Assembly (NCBI RefSeq): GCF_042468235.1
Contig: NZ_CP170386.1
Coordinates: forward strand, 1,674,001 to 1,738,000
Direction: 5' to 3'
Origin: Lonepinella sp042468235
GTDB lineage: Bacteria > Pseudomonadota > Gammaproteobacteria > Enterobacterales > Pasteurellaceae
DNA length: 64,000 bases
In this document: in pieces, positions 1 to 8,524 of the stretch
Numbering within the stretch: the first letter of the stretch is position 1
How the letters are laid out: the number at the start of each line of letters is the position of its first letter
Made by a program: the position numbers and the translations under genes
The notes under the pieces: generated by a model
The model's database searches: none
Told to the model about the DNA's origin: nothing
The model's input: the letters and a program-made list of their open reading frames with translations, nothing else

Positions 1-937
1 CCGTATCAATAAACGCCACTTTGTGTGCATGACGCAAGGCATAATCAATATAACGTTGATGTCCTAATGCCATTTGTGGATAATCGGAATATTGCATGGC
101 TTGCTCATCACCACCGAGTTGCTCAAATACAAATTCACGCCCATATTCCCATGCCGATGTGGTATTAAACACCGCCGCCAATTTATTCACCAACACGGTT
201 TTACCGCTACTTTCACCACCTAAAATGGCAATGGTTTTAGCGAAAAATGGACGCACTTCTTTCGGGATAAATTTCCAATAATGGAATGGATTATTACGAA
301 TTTTGGTTGCTGATACATTAAAGAATTTACGATCAGGATCTACCAACACCACGTCCAGATTCAAGTATTTTTCATAAGGGGCTTTATCTTGGATTTCGCT
401 ACTAAACACTACTGTTGGGTTGACATTTTTTTCTTTAAATAAGGCTTTTACCGCCCCAGACCAACCTTGCCAACCGTTTGGATAGCTCGGAATGCCATCT
501 TCTAACAAATGATGAATAAAAATTTGATCCTTATGATATTTAAAAATTTGTTGCATCCAACGCAAACGATCTTGCACCGTTGGCATACGTTTCATTTTAC
601 TATCATAAAATAGCTTAAGATCCCGTTCCGTATCACTACATACGATCACGTGCAGTTCATCCACCTTACTAAAGGCTTCAAAAATCATATTAATATGCCC
701 AGTATGTACAGGATAAAACTTACCAAAAATCACCCCAACTCGTTTTGGCTCGGGAGCATTCGCAATATTTAACGCTTTATGTAAAGCGGTTAATTTCACC
801 GCACTTGGGTTTTTAATTTTACCAGACACCAGTTGATTAAAATAAGCTCTGGACACATTCGCCTTTTCACAAAGCTCATTCACTTGTAAATTCAACTGTT
901 TACGTTTTTGTTGCAGATATGAATAATCATCATTCAT
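1..937 (-). CDS. nadR: NadR, NMN adenylyltransferase / nicotinamide riboside kinase (C-terminus beyond window)
   Basis: NadR phosphorylates nicotinamide riboside and adenylylates NMN to NAD, the salvage route used by V-factor-dependent Pasteurellaceae. About 312 residues are visible and roughly 100 C-terminal residues lie outside the window. Residues 1-60 look like a helix-turn-helix domain. Residues 71-81 (FGKFYPVHTGH) are the nucleotidyltransferase motif, and GGESSGKT near residues 240-247 is the Walker A of the kinase domain. The start at 937 has AAGGA about 9 bases upstream and gives MNDDYSY. An uptake sequence is embedded in the HTH coding region (residues NPSAVK). The gene is divergent from ribB. 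Identity is certain from motif order; whether the HTH still represses is unknown. Confidence 0.96.
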   Translation of the reverse strand, partial: MNDDYSYLQQKRKQLNLQVNELCEKANVSRAYFNQLVSGKIKNPSAVKLTALHKALNIANAPEPKRVGVIFGKFYPVHTGHINMIFEAFSKVDELHVIVCSDTERDLKLFYDSKMKRMPTVQDRLRWMQQIFKYHKDQIFIHHLLEDGIPSYPNGWQGWSGAVKALFKEKNVNPTVVFSSEIQDKAPYEKYLNLDVVLVDPDRKFFNVSATKIRNNPFHYWKFIPKEVRPFFAKTIAILGGESSGKTVLVNKLAAVFNTTSAWEYGREFVFEQLGGDEQAMQYSDYPQMALGHQRYIDYALRHAHKVAFIDT

Positions 938-1100
938 AAGAAAATCCTTAAAAAATCACCGCACTTTTGTCATGCAAAATATAAGCATTATGCTACATAA
1001 TCCGTAAACTGCGGTTTAAATTTATTTAATTTTGTCTATTGTATGCAATATTTGCTTAGAATAAAAACCTTTTTTATCAATAGAAATTAAATTCAACCGG

Positions 1101-1109
1101 TGCTATACT
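1101..1109 (+). promoter_or_regulatory. Extended -10 promoter of the ribB leader
   Basis: TGCTATACT is an extended -10 element about 10 bases before the first bases of the FMN riboswitch. The -35 region is poor, which fits the extended -10 class. Inferred from sequence only. Confidence 0.6.
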
Positions 1110-1118
1110 TGTCTCGCA

Positions 1119-1246
1119 TTCTCAGGGCAGGGTGAAATTCCCTACTGGCGGTACAGCCCGCGAGCGTTCTGGTTGAAGTTAAACTAGAAGTCAGCAGATT
1201 TGGTGAAATTCCAAAGCCAACAGTATAGTCTGGATGAAAGAGAAAT
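1119..1246 (+). ncRNA. FMN riboswitch (RFN element) upstream of ribB
   Basis: The conserved RFN blocks appear in order: CTCAGGGCAGGGTGAAATTCC, then CTACTGGCGGTACAGCCCGCGAGCG, the GTCAGCAGATTTGGTGAAATTCC arm, AAAGCCAACAGTATAGTCTGGATG and the closing GAAAGAGA. The family binds flavin mononucleotide and shuts off riboflavin genes when FMN is plentiful. It sits about 95 bases before ribB and is followed by a hairpin-plus-T-run, so control by premature termination is likely. Confidence 0.97.
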
Positions 1247-1257
1247 AGCGATAACCC

Positions 1258-1285
1258 ACAGGCGAAATTTCGCTTGTTTTTGTCA
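1258..1285 (+). terminator. Riboswitch-linked terminator hairpin before ribB
   Basis: ACAGGCGAAA paired with TTTCGCTTGT gives a 10-base-pair stem with one G-U pair at most, then TTTTGTC. It lies directly after the FMN aptamer and before the ribB ribosome binding site, so it is probably the expression platform. Alternative pairing with the aptamer was not modelled. Confidence 0.65.
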
Positions 1286-1339
1286 TTTCTTACGCCCTGA
1301 TTCTGGTAACTTATATTTGCATTTTTTAAGGAATTTACT

Positions 1340-1984
1340 ATGAATCAGTCATTATTATCCCCCTTTGGCACCGCCGAACAACGTGTGATCAACGCACTGA
1401 AAGCCTTTCAACAAGGTAACGGCGTATTAGTGTTAGACGATGAAGATCGTGAAAACGAAGGTGATCTAATCTTCCCCGCCGAAACCATTAACAGCAAACA
1501 AATGGCGAAATTAATTCGCTATGGCAGTGGTATCGTCTGTTTATGTATCACAGATGAACTTTGCCAACAGCTTGATTTACCACCCATGGTACAAGATAAC
1601 ACCAGCGTCAACAAAACTGCATTTACTGTTACTATTGAAGCTGCTCAAGGCGTATCAACCGGTGTATCTGCGGCAGATCGTGTTACCACTATTAAAGCGG
1701 CCATTGCAGATAACGCAAAACCAACCGATTTACACCGCCCTGGGCATGTTTTTCCATTAAGAGCCGTAAAAGGAGGTGTATTAAAACGCCGTGGACATAC
1801 TGAAGCATCGGTGGATTTAGCCGTATTAGCCGGTTATAAACCTGCTGCTGTGATTTGTGAAATCACTAACGATGACGGAACCATGGCAAGAACCCCACAA
1901 ATTGTGGAATTTGCTCAGAAATTTGGATATTCCGTGCTAACTATTGAAGACTTGGTTGAATATCGAAATAAGCATCATTGTTAA
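1340..1984 (+). CDS. ribB: RibB, 3,4-dihydroxy-2-butanone 4-phosphate synthase
   Basis: RibB converts ribulose 5-phosphate to formate and the four-carbon unit of riboflavin, in the cytosol. The protein is 214 aa, the usual length of the stand-alone enzyme. DDEDRENEGDL (about residues 34-44) is the metal and substrate loop, GRPGHVFPL-type sequence appears as HRPGHVFPL, and RRGHTEASVDL carries the second substrate site. RBS AAGGAAT precedes the ATG by about 6 bases. No GTP cyclohydrolase II domain is fused. It is the only gene behind the FMN riboswitch, so its level should fall when FMN is abundant. Confidence 0.98.
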   Translation: MNQSLLSPFGTAEQRVINALKAFQQGNGVLVLDDEDRENEGDLIFPAETINSKQMAKLIRYGSGIVCLCITDELCQQLDLPPMVQDNTSVNKTAFTVTIEAAQGVSTGVSAADRVTTIKAAIADNAKPTDLHRPGHVFPLRAVKGGVLKRRGHTEASVDLAVLAGYKPAAVICEITNDDGTMARTPQIVEFAQKFGYSVLTIEDLVEYRNKHHC

Positions 1985-2017
1985 CAAACAAAAGGCATAG
2001 TGAAAGCGGACTAATGT

Positions 2018-2096
2018 TTACTAGACAAAATGGTTGCTAAGGAATGGGTTAAAACCTTATAGTATAAGGTTTTAACCCATATTTAGAATTATAAAC
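2018..2096 (+). mobile_element. Solo insertion-sequence end with 17-bp palindrome (relic)
   Basis: TAGACAAAATGGTTGCTA followed by a long palindrome matches, over about 75 bases, the left end of the transposon at 13192-13270 (TAGACAAAATAGTTGGTA, then a similar hairpin, then GAATTAT). No transposase follows. The palindrome at 2045-2079 is perfect: 17 bases each side of a single G. It is either a solo end left by deletion or a small non-autonomous derivative. It could also terminate ribB transcription, although no long T-run follows. The remaining gap up to waaA shows nothing else I can support. Confidence 0.7.
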
Positions 2097-2262
2097 AAAC
2101 AACCTATACACTATCCGAGCATTGACACCTCAAAATATGGAATTAGAAATAAGCTCCAATGTTTTAAATGCAAATTTTGGAGCACAGATCATTTTACTTT
2201 CGGTTTGGCTTTAAAATCGCTATAATACCACTCCGTTATATTGAATATTAGGCATTCTTTTT

Positions 2263-3540
2263 ATGCTAGGTTTTTTTTATACGTTTGCCACTTATTTACT
2301 GCAACCGTTTTTGTTGCTCTTTATGTTGGGACGTAGTATTAAATCCCCAGATTATCGTAAACGTATTAGTGAACGTTACGGTTTGTTCTATGCTGAGTCA
2401 GAACAACCACAAGCTAATGGCATTATTATTCATGCCGCATCTGTTGGCGAGGTTATCGCAGCAACGCCCTTGGTTCGTCAAATTCAAGAGAAGTATCCTG
2501 ATTTACCCATTACCATGACCACGGTAACACCAACAGGTTCAGCTCGTGTGAAAGCGGCTTTTGGTAATTCAGTACATCACTTTTATTTGCCCTATGATTT
2601 GCCTGATGCAGTAACAAGATTCATCAATTTTATTCAGCCGAAAGCCTGTATTGTGATTGAAACGGAAATTTGGCCTAATCTTATTCATCAACTAAAGCTG
2701 CGTAATATCCCGTTTATTGTGGCGAATGCACGTTTATCCGCACGTTCAGCCAAACGATATGCTTGTGTGAAAAATCATATTCAGAATGTTTTGAACGAGA
2801 TCTGTTTAATTGCTCCCCAAGATAGTATTAGTGGACAGCGTTATACGGATTTGGGTTATCATGGCAGATTAGCGTTAACAGGTAATATTAAATATGATTT
2901 AGTGATTTCAGACGAATTATTAAATAATATTAAAATGTTAGATCAGGAATGGATTGGTAATAGACCTGTTTGGATTGCAGCCAGTACCCACGAAGGGGAA
3001 GAAGAAATTGTGTTACAAGCACACCGTGCTTTATTACAACAATTTCCTGATTTATTATTAATATTAGCTCCACGCCATCCTGAACGATTTAATTCAGTGG
3101 CAAATTTGATTGAAAAAGAGAAATTTAGTTATTGTCGCCGTAGTGAAAAGATTGCCCCGAATTCACAAATTCAAATTTTATTAGGTGATACGATGGGTGA
3201 ACTTATGTTAATGTATGGCGTATCCGATGTCGCCTTTGTCGGTGGAAGTTTGGTTAAACATGGTGGACATAATCCGCTAGAGCCATTGGCATTCAAAGTC
3301 CCCGTGATTAGTGGCAAATATACGTTTAATTTTCCTGAAGTATTTTGTAATTTACGTGAAGTGCAAGGTGTGTTAGAAATTAATTCAAATTACACCGCAC
3401 TTTCTCATGCAGTTGAACAATTTTTGTCTTCAATTTCTCTGCGGGAACGATTTGGTCATGCAGGATATGAAGTATTAATTGAAAATCGTGGGGCGTTGCA
3501 ACGATTGTTAGATTTATTACGTCCCTATTTAGAGAAATAA
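2263..3540 (+). CDS. waaA: WaaA, 3-deoxy-D-manno-octulosonic acid (Kdo) transferase
   Basis: WaaA moves Kdo from CMP-Kdo to lipid IVA at the inner membrane, the first inner-core step of lipopolysaccharide. The 425 aa length fits the family. An N-terminal hydrophobic segment (about residues 1-25) anchors it. HAASVGEVIAATPL (about 56-69) is the conserved acceptor loop, and GGSLVKHGGHNPLEP (about 325-340) is the CMP-Kdo site of this GT-B fold. coaD follows after a 3-base gap, an arrangement known in Haemophilus. Haemophilus WaaA adds one Kdo that KdkA then phosphorylates; kdkA is also in this window (10602), so the same chemistry is likely. Confidence 0.97.
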   Translation: MLGFFYTFATYLLQPFLLLFMLGRSIKSPDYRKRISERYGLFYAESEQPQANGIIIHAASVGEVIAATPLVRQIQEKYPDLPITMTTVTPTGSARVKAAFGNSVHHFYLPYDLPDAVTRFINFIQPKACIVIETEIWPNLIHQLKLRNIPFIVANARLSARSAKRYACVKNHIQNVLNEICLIAPQDSISGQRYTDLGYHGRLALTGNIKYDLVISDELLNNIKMLDQEWIGNRPVWIAASTHEGEEEIVLQAHRALLQQFPDLLLILAPRHPERFNSVANLIEKEKFSYCRRSEKIAPNSQIQILLGDTMGELMLMYGVSDVAFVGGSLVKHGGHNPLEPLAFKVPVISGKYTFNFPEVFCNLREVQGVLEINSNYTALSHAVEQFLSSISLRERFGHAGYEVLIENRGALQRLLDLLRPYLEK

Positions 3541-3543
3541 TTT

Positions 3544-4023
3544 ATGGCAAGTGTGATTTACCCTGGTACGTTCGATCCGATGACGAATGGACATTTAGAT
3601 ATTATTAGCCGAAGTGCGGTGCTTTTTTCTGAGGTTATTGTGGCGGTGGCTGAAAATCCAAGGAAGCAACCATTATTTGAATTAGAACAACGGGTTCAGT
3701 TAATTAAGCAATCGATTGCTCACTTGCCAAATGTGCAGGTTATAGGGTTTTCTGATTTATTGGCAAATGTAATACAGCAGCTTGAGATAACAGCCATTAT
3801 TCGAGGTGTTCGAACAACCGCAGATTTTGAGTATGAATTGCAGTTGGCATATTTAAATCGTGCTTTGACCAATGGGGTAGAAAGTTTATTTTTACCACCG
3901 AGTGAATGCTGGTCTTATGTGTCTTCTACTATGGTAAGAGAGGTTTATTTACACCATGGTGATGTGGCACAATTTGTGCCACCACCAGTACAAGATGCTT
4001 TGTTAGCAAGAGCAAAAAAATAA
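3544..4023 (+). CDS. coaD: CoaD, phosphopantetheine adenylyltransferase
   Basis: CoaD adenylylates 4'-phosphopantetheine to dephospho-CoA, the penultimate step of coenzyme A synthesis. The protein is 159 aa, standard for the family. YPGTFDPMTNGHLDII at the N-terminus holds the T/HxGH-type nucleotidyltransferase motif, IIRGVRTTADFEYE is the substrate-binding segment, and SSTMVREV near the end is the ISSTxxR-type ATP motif. It starts 3 bases after waaA and should be translated from the same message. Confidence 0.98.
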   Translation: MASVIYPGTFDPMTNGHLDIISRSAVLFSEVIVAVAENPRKQPLFELEQRVQLIKQSIAHLPNVQVIGFSDLLANVIQQLEITAIIRGVRTTADFEYELQLAYLNRALTNGVESLFLPPSECWSYVSSTMVREVYLHHGDVAQFVPPPVQDALLARAKK

Positions 4024-4102
4024 GCAAGAAAGCCATTCTATAAAGACAAAAAATGTGTAACAATAGCAGTAATTTATTTACATTAAACAACAATTATTAT
4101 TT

Positions 4103-6727
4103 ATGAAAACGACAGCAGAAATTAGACAATCCTTTTTAGATTTTTTTCACAGTAAAGGTCATCAGGTAGTAGAAAGTAGTTCTCTTGTACCTGAAAACGA
4201 TCCCACTTTACTTTTTACTAACGCTGGGATGAACCAATTTAAAGATGTTTTTCTTGGTTTAGAAAAACGTGCTTATTCTCGTGCCACTACTGCACAACGT
4301 TGTGTGCGAGCAGGGGGAAAGCATAATGATTTAGAAAATGTGGGCTATACCGCTCGTCATCATACATTCTTTGAAATGATGGGGAATTTCAGTTTCGGTG
4401 ATTATTTTAAACAAGATGCCATTGCTTTTGGTTGGGAATATTTAACTTCCCCACAATGGTTAGGTTTACCAAAAGAAAAACTGTATGTTACCGTGTATGA
4501 AACCGATGACGAAGCCTATAATATTTGGCATCAACAAATGGGTGTGCCAGCAGAACATATTATTCGCATTGGCGATAACAAAGGTGGTGCGTACAATTCT
4601 GATAACTTCTGGGCAATGGGCGATACTGGACCATGCGGACCTTGTACTGAGATTTTCTACGATCATGGTGAGCAACATTGGGGTGGTTTACCAGGTTCGC
4701 CTGAAGAAGACGGCGACCGTTATATTGAAGTGTGGAATATTGTATTTATGCAATTTAACCGTTTGGCTGATGGGACATTAGAAAAATTGCCAAGACCGTC
4801 TGTCGATACAGGTATGGGCTTAGAGCGTATGACTGCCGTTATGCAGCATGTTAATTCCAACTATGAAATTGATATTTTCCAAACCTTAATTGCCAAAGTA
4901 GCAGAAATTGTTGGTACTAAAGATTTAACCAATAAATCTTTACGTGTGATTGCCGATCACATTCGTTCTTGTGCTTATTTAATTGCTGACGGCGTGATTC
5001 CATCTAACGAAGGGCGTGGGTATGTATTACGCCGTATTATTCGCCGTGCAGTTCGTCATGGACATTTGTTAGGTGCTAAAGAAACGTTCTTTTATAAATT
5101 GGTGCCTACTTTAATTGAGGTCATGGCTGATGCAGCGAAAATTGTGAAAGAAAAACAAGCCAACGTAGAAAAACTGTTACGTTTGGAGGAAGAACAATTT
5201 GCTCGTACTTTAGAGCGTGGTTTGACTTTATTAGATGATGCCTTGGTAAATGTTAAAGACGGCGTATTGTCTGGTGAAGTGGCATTTAAATTATATGATA
5301 CTTACGGCTTCCCATTGGATTTAACTGCTGATGTGTGTCGTGAACGCAATATTCAAATTGATGAAGCAGGCTTTGATAAAGAAATGGAAGCTCAACGTTT
5401 GCGAGCGCAGTCTGCCAGCCAGTTCGGTATGGATTATAACAATGTTATTCGTGTCGATGGTACAACCCAATTTGAAGGTTATAACAAAGCAGAAAGTCAG
5501 GCAAAAGTCACCGCACTTTTCCATGACGGCAAATCAGTGGATAGTATTACCGCAGGACAAAGTGCTGTGGTTATTTTAGAAAATACGCCATTCTATGCGG
5601 AAATGGGTGGTCAGATTGGTGATAGCGGAGAGTTGGTCAATAATAATTGTCAATTTGATGTGAAAGATACTCAAAAATATGGTCAAGTGTTTGGACATAT
5701 TGGTGAATTGACGGTAGGTTCATTGTCGGTAGGCGATAGTGTTGATGCGATTGTGAATAATGAACGTCGTCAGCATACTAGATTAAACCATAGTGCAACT
5801 CACTTACTACATTCTGCATTGCGTCAAGTATTAGGCGAGCATGTGGCACAGAAAGGATCGTTAGTGTCTGATGTGGGTTTACGTTTTGACTTTGTGCAAC
5901 CTGAAGCAATCAGTAAACAACAGCTTGCGGAAGTGGAACGTATCGTCAATTTCCATATTCGAGCAAATCACCCTGTGTTAACCGAAGAAATGGGGATTGA
6001 ACAAGCCAAAGCAAAAGATGCTATGGCGTTGTTCGGAGAGAAATATGGCGACGTGGTTCGTGTTGTTACCATGAGTCCATTCTCGATTGAACTTTGTGGT
6101 GGATTACACGTACAACGCACGGGGGATATTGGGTTATTTAAATTGGTGTCAGAAAGTGCAGTCGCTGCCGGCATTCGTCGGGTGGAAGCCGTTACAGGTG
6201 AGGGTGCGATGGCTTGGTTACATAATCAACAAGCTATTTTAGGACAAGTAGCGGACGCATTAAAATCTGATGTCACATCATTAGCAGAGAAAATTTATCA
6301 GTTGCAAGAAAAAGCTAAGAAAACAGAAAAAGAATTGCAACAATTAAAACAAAAAGCTGCCGTACAAGCAGGAGCGAATTTAGCTCAAAGTGCGGTGAAA
6401 ATTAATGGAATTTCGGTAATCGTACAACGATTGGATGGTATCGATACCAAAGCATTGCGTGTGATGGTAGATGATTTGAAAAATCAACTCGGATCTGCTG
6501 TGATTGCTTTTGCTTCTGTTGTAGAAGAAAAGGTTAATCTAATTGTGGGTGTTACAGCAGATATTACAAGCAAAGTAAAAGCAGGTGAATTAGTCAATCT
6601 AATGGCTCAACAAGTAGGGGGCAAAGGTGGCGGTCGTCCAGATATGGCGATGGCTGGTGGCGTACAACCTGAAAATGTAGCCAACGCATTAAATGTTGCA
6701 TTAGATTGGTTAAAAGTAAATTTGTAA
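4103..6727 (+). CDS. alaS: AlaS, alanyl-tRNA synthetase
   Basis: AlaS charges tRNA-Ala and edits mischarged Ser or Gly. All domains are present in 874 aa: the class II catalytic core (residues 1-~245, with NPTLLFTNAGMNQFKD-like motif 1/2 sequence), the tRNA recognition helices, the editing domain with HSATHLLHSAL (HxxxH zinc motif) and CGGLHVQRTGD (CxxxH), a coiled coil near residues 730-755 rich in Lys/Glu/Gln, and the C-Ala domain ending with GGKGGGRPDMAMAGG. No good Shine-Dalgarno sequence is visible before the ATG (AT-rich TTATTATTT). csrA follows about 160 bases later, an order common in gammaproteobacteria. Confidence 0.98.
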   Translation: MKTTAEIRQSFLDFFHSKGHQVVESSSLVPENDPTLLFTNAGMNQFKDVFLGLEKRAYSRATTAQRCVRAGGKHNDLENVGYTARHHTFFEMMGNFSFGDYFKQDAIAFGWEYLTSPQWLGLPKEKLYVTVYETDDEAYNIWHQQMGVPAEHIIRIGDNKGGAYNSDNFWAMGDTGPCGPCTEIFYDHGEQHWGGLPGSPEEDGDRYIEVWNIVFMQFNRLADGTLEKLPRPSVDTGMGLERMTAVMQHVNSNYEIDIFQTLIAKVAEIVGTKDLTNKSLRVIADHIRSCAYLIADGVIPSNEGRGYVLRRIIRRAVRHGHLLGAKETFFYKLVPTLIEVMADAAKIVKEKQANVEKLLRLEEEQFARTLERGLTLLDDALVNVKDGVLSGEVAFKLYDTYGFPLDLTADVCRERNIQIDEAGFDKEMEAQRLRAQSASQFGMDYNNVIRVDGTTQFEGYNKAESQAKVTALFHDGKSVDSITAGQSAVVILENTPFYAEMGGQIGDSGELVNNNCQFDVKDTQKYGQVFGHIGELTVGSLSVGDSVDAIVNNERRQHTRLNHSATHLLHSALRQVLGEHVAQKGSLVSDVGLRFDFVQPEAISKQQLAEVERIVNFHIRANHPVLTEEMGIEQAKAKDAMALFGEKYGDVVRVVTMSPFSIELCGGLHVQRTGDIGLFKLVSESAVAAGIRRVEAVTGEGAMAWLHNQQAILGQVADALKSDVTSLAEKIYQLQEKAKKTEKELQQLKQKAAVQAGANLAQSAVKINGISVIVQRLDGIDTKALRVMVDDLKNQLGSAVIAFASVVEEKVNLIVGVTADITSKVKAGELVNLMAQQVGGKGGGRPDMAMAGGVQPENVANALNVALDWLKVNL

Positions 6728-6890
6728 GTGTCGCATTATGCATGTCTTGTTTTAATTTATAAGACTGGTTATCAATAGGGAAGTTGATAGGTATTGTGGA
6801 GGTTTTATTTTTCTTTCTAACGGAAGACAAAGTGAAACATCCACAGACTATGGCACAAGACAGATATAATCATATAAAAGGAAGAAGTAT

Positions 6891-7082
6891 ATGCTAGTTT
6901 TGACAAGGAAACTGGGTGAAAGCTTACTCATTGGCGATGATATTGAAATCACAGTGTTAAATGTCCGTGGTAATCAAGTAAAAATCGGTGTAAAAGCACC
7001 AAAAGACGTTTCCGTTCATCGGGAAGAAATCTATCAACGTATCAAGCAATCTCAAAATGAAAAACATTCAGAGGTTGAATAA
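6891..7082 (+). CDS. csrA: CsrA, carbon storage regulator
   Basis: CsrA is a homodimeric RNA-binding protein that blocks or stabilises target messages at GGA motifs. It is 63 aa with the typical start MLVLTRKLGESLLIGDDIEI and the R44-containing VHREEIYQRI segment that contacts RNA. The RBS is AAGGAAG, itself GGA-containing, which would allow autoregulation as known in E. coli (inference). The phosphomannomutase gene starts 9 bases downstream, so the two are probably co-transcribed. No CsrB/C-like RNA was recognised in the window. Confidence 0.97.
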   Translation: MLVLTRKLGESLLIGDDIEITVLNVRGNQVKIGVKAPKDVSVHREEIYQRIKQSQNEKHSEVE

Positions 7083-7091
7083 GGAGAATCT

Positions 7092-8456
7092 ATGAGTAAA
7101 TTAACTTGCTTTAAAGCCTACGATATTCGTGGCCGTTTAGGTGATGAACTAAATGTTGATATTGCCTATCGCATTGGTCGTGCCTTTGGTCAATTCTTAA
7201 AGCCAAAAAATATTGTGGTGGGTGGTGACGTACGTTTAACCAGTAAAGAGCTGAAAAGTGCAGTAACAAATGGCTTATTAGATTCTGGCGTTGACGTGAT
7301 TGATTTAGGTGAAGTCGGTACCGAAGAAGTTTATTTCGCTACTTCATTCTTAAAAGCTGATGGTGGTATTGAAGTCACCGCAAGTCACAATCCGATGGAT
7401 TATAACGGCATGAAATTAGTGCGTGAAGGATCTCGCCCAATTAGTGCAGACACAGGACTCGCTGATATTCAACGTTTAGCGGAAGAAAATAATTTCCCTG
7501 CGGTAACGCAACGTGGTCAATATAAACAACAATCGGTGATTGGTGATTATGTTGAACGTTTACTTTCTTATGTAAACCTAGATAATATCAAACCATTAAA
7601 ATTAGTGATTAACTCAGGTAATGGTGCGGCAGGTCATGTAGTGGATGCGATTGAAGCACAATTTAAAGCTCGCCGTGTGCCAGTGGAATTTATTAAGGTG
7701 CATAATAATCCAGACGGTACTTTCCCACATGGTATTCCTAACCCAATTTTACACGAAAACCGCCAAGATACCATTGATGCGGTATTAAAACACAAAGCCG
7801 ATATGGGGATTGCCTTTGACGGTGACTTCGACCGTTGTTTCTTCTTTGATGAAAACGGTGGCTTCATTGAGGGTTATTATGTGGTCGGTCTATTAGGTCA
7901 GGCTTTCACCCAAAAACAAAAAGGGGCGAAGATTATCTACGATCCTCGTTTAATCTGGAATACTGAGAAATTAGTATCCGCTAACGGTGGAGAACCTGTC
8001 ATGTCGAAATCAGGTCATTCTTTCATTAAGGAAAAAATGCGTGAAGTCGATGCGGTTTACGGTGGCGAAATGTCAGCACACCATTATTTCCGTGATTTCT
8101 ACTATTGTGATAGTGGTATGGTGCCTTGGTTATTAGTGATGGAATTAGTTAGCACAACAGGTAAATCCTTAGGTCAATTAGTGACAGAAAGCATTAATAC
8201 TTATCCATCACCAGGTGAAATCAACAGCAAATTAACCGATGCCAAAGCATCAATTGCTCGTGTACGTGCTGCCTATGAAAAAGATGCGGTGAGTGTCAAT
8301 GAAATTGACGGCATTAGCATTGAATATCCAAACTGGCGTTTCAATTTACGTAGTTCAAATACTGAACCCGTGGTGCGTTTGAACCTTGAAACCCGTGGGG
8401 ATAAAGTGTTGATGCAAGAGAAAACGGATGAGATTTTGGCGTTGTTGCGTCAATAA
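7092..8456 (+). CDS. manB: Phosphomannomutase (CpsG/ManB type alpha-D-phosphohexomutase)
   Basis: This enzyme interconverts hexose 6- and 1-phosphates through a phosphoserine, feeding nucleotide-sugar synthesis. In 454 aa the four family motifs are visible: FKAYDIRG at the start, TASHNPMDYNGMK (catalytic Ser, about residue 98), FDGDFDRCFFFDENG (metal loop DGDxDR, about 244-257) and SSNTEPVVRLN (phosphate binding). GEMSAHHYFRDFYYCDSG fits the sugar-specificity loop of PMM/PGM enzymes. RBS AAGGAG is 6 bases before the ATG. galU follows, so supply of activated sugars for LPS is likely. Whether it prefers mannose or glucose phosphate cannot be told from sequence alone. Confidence 0.9.
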   Translation: MSKLTCFKAYDIRGRLGDELNVDIAYRIGRAFGQFLKPKNIVVGGDVRLTSKELKSAVTNGLLDSGVDVIDLGEVGTEEVYFATSFLKADGGIEVTASHNPMDYNGMKLVREGSRPISADTGLADIQRLAEENNFPAVTQRGQYKQQSVIGDYVERLLSYVNLDNIKPLKLVINSGNGAAGHVVDAIEAQFKARRVPVEFIKVHNNPDGTFPHGIPNPILHENRQDTIDAVLKHKADMGIAFDGDFDRCFFFDENGGFIEGYYVVGLLGQAFTQKQKGAKIIYDPRLIWNTEKLVSANGGEPVMSKSGHSFIKEKMREVDAVYGGEMSAHHYFRDFYYCDSGMVPWLLVMELVSTTGKSLGQLVTESINTYPSPGEINSKLTDAKASIARVRAAYEKDAVSVNEIDGISIEYPNWRFNLRSSNTEPVVRLNLETRGDKVLMQEKTDEILALLRQ

Positions 8457-8474
8457 AAAATCTTGTTAATATTG

Positions 8475-8502
8475 ACCGCACTTTAAAAAAGTGCGGTTAT
8501 TT
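8475..8502 (+). terminator. Inverted uptake-sequence pair acting as terminator after manB
   Basis: ACCGCACTTT, short A-rich loop, AAAGTGCGGT, then TATTTTAT. Two uptake sequences in opposite orientation form a 10-bp stem 20 bases after the manB stop. Confidence 0.7.
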
Positions 8503-8524
8503 TATAATGAGTAAAGGACAAAAA

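Noticed and set aside
1985..2262. Possible small RNA gene after ribB
   Set aside because: The strong palindrome there is explained by the transposon-end relic, and no promoter or conserved RNA was seen.
5968..6174. Minus-strand frames inside alaS and other long genes
   Set aside because: Shadows of conserved coding sequence on the other strand, with no independent start signals.
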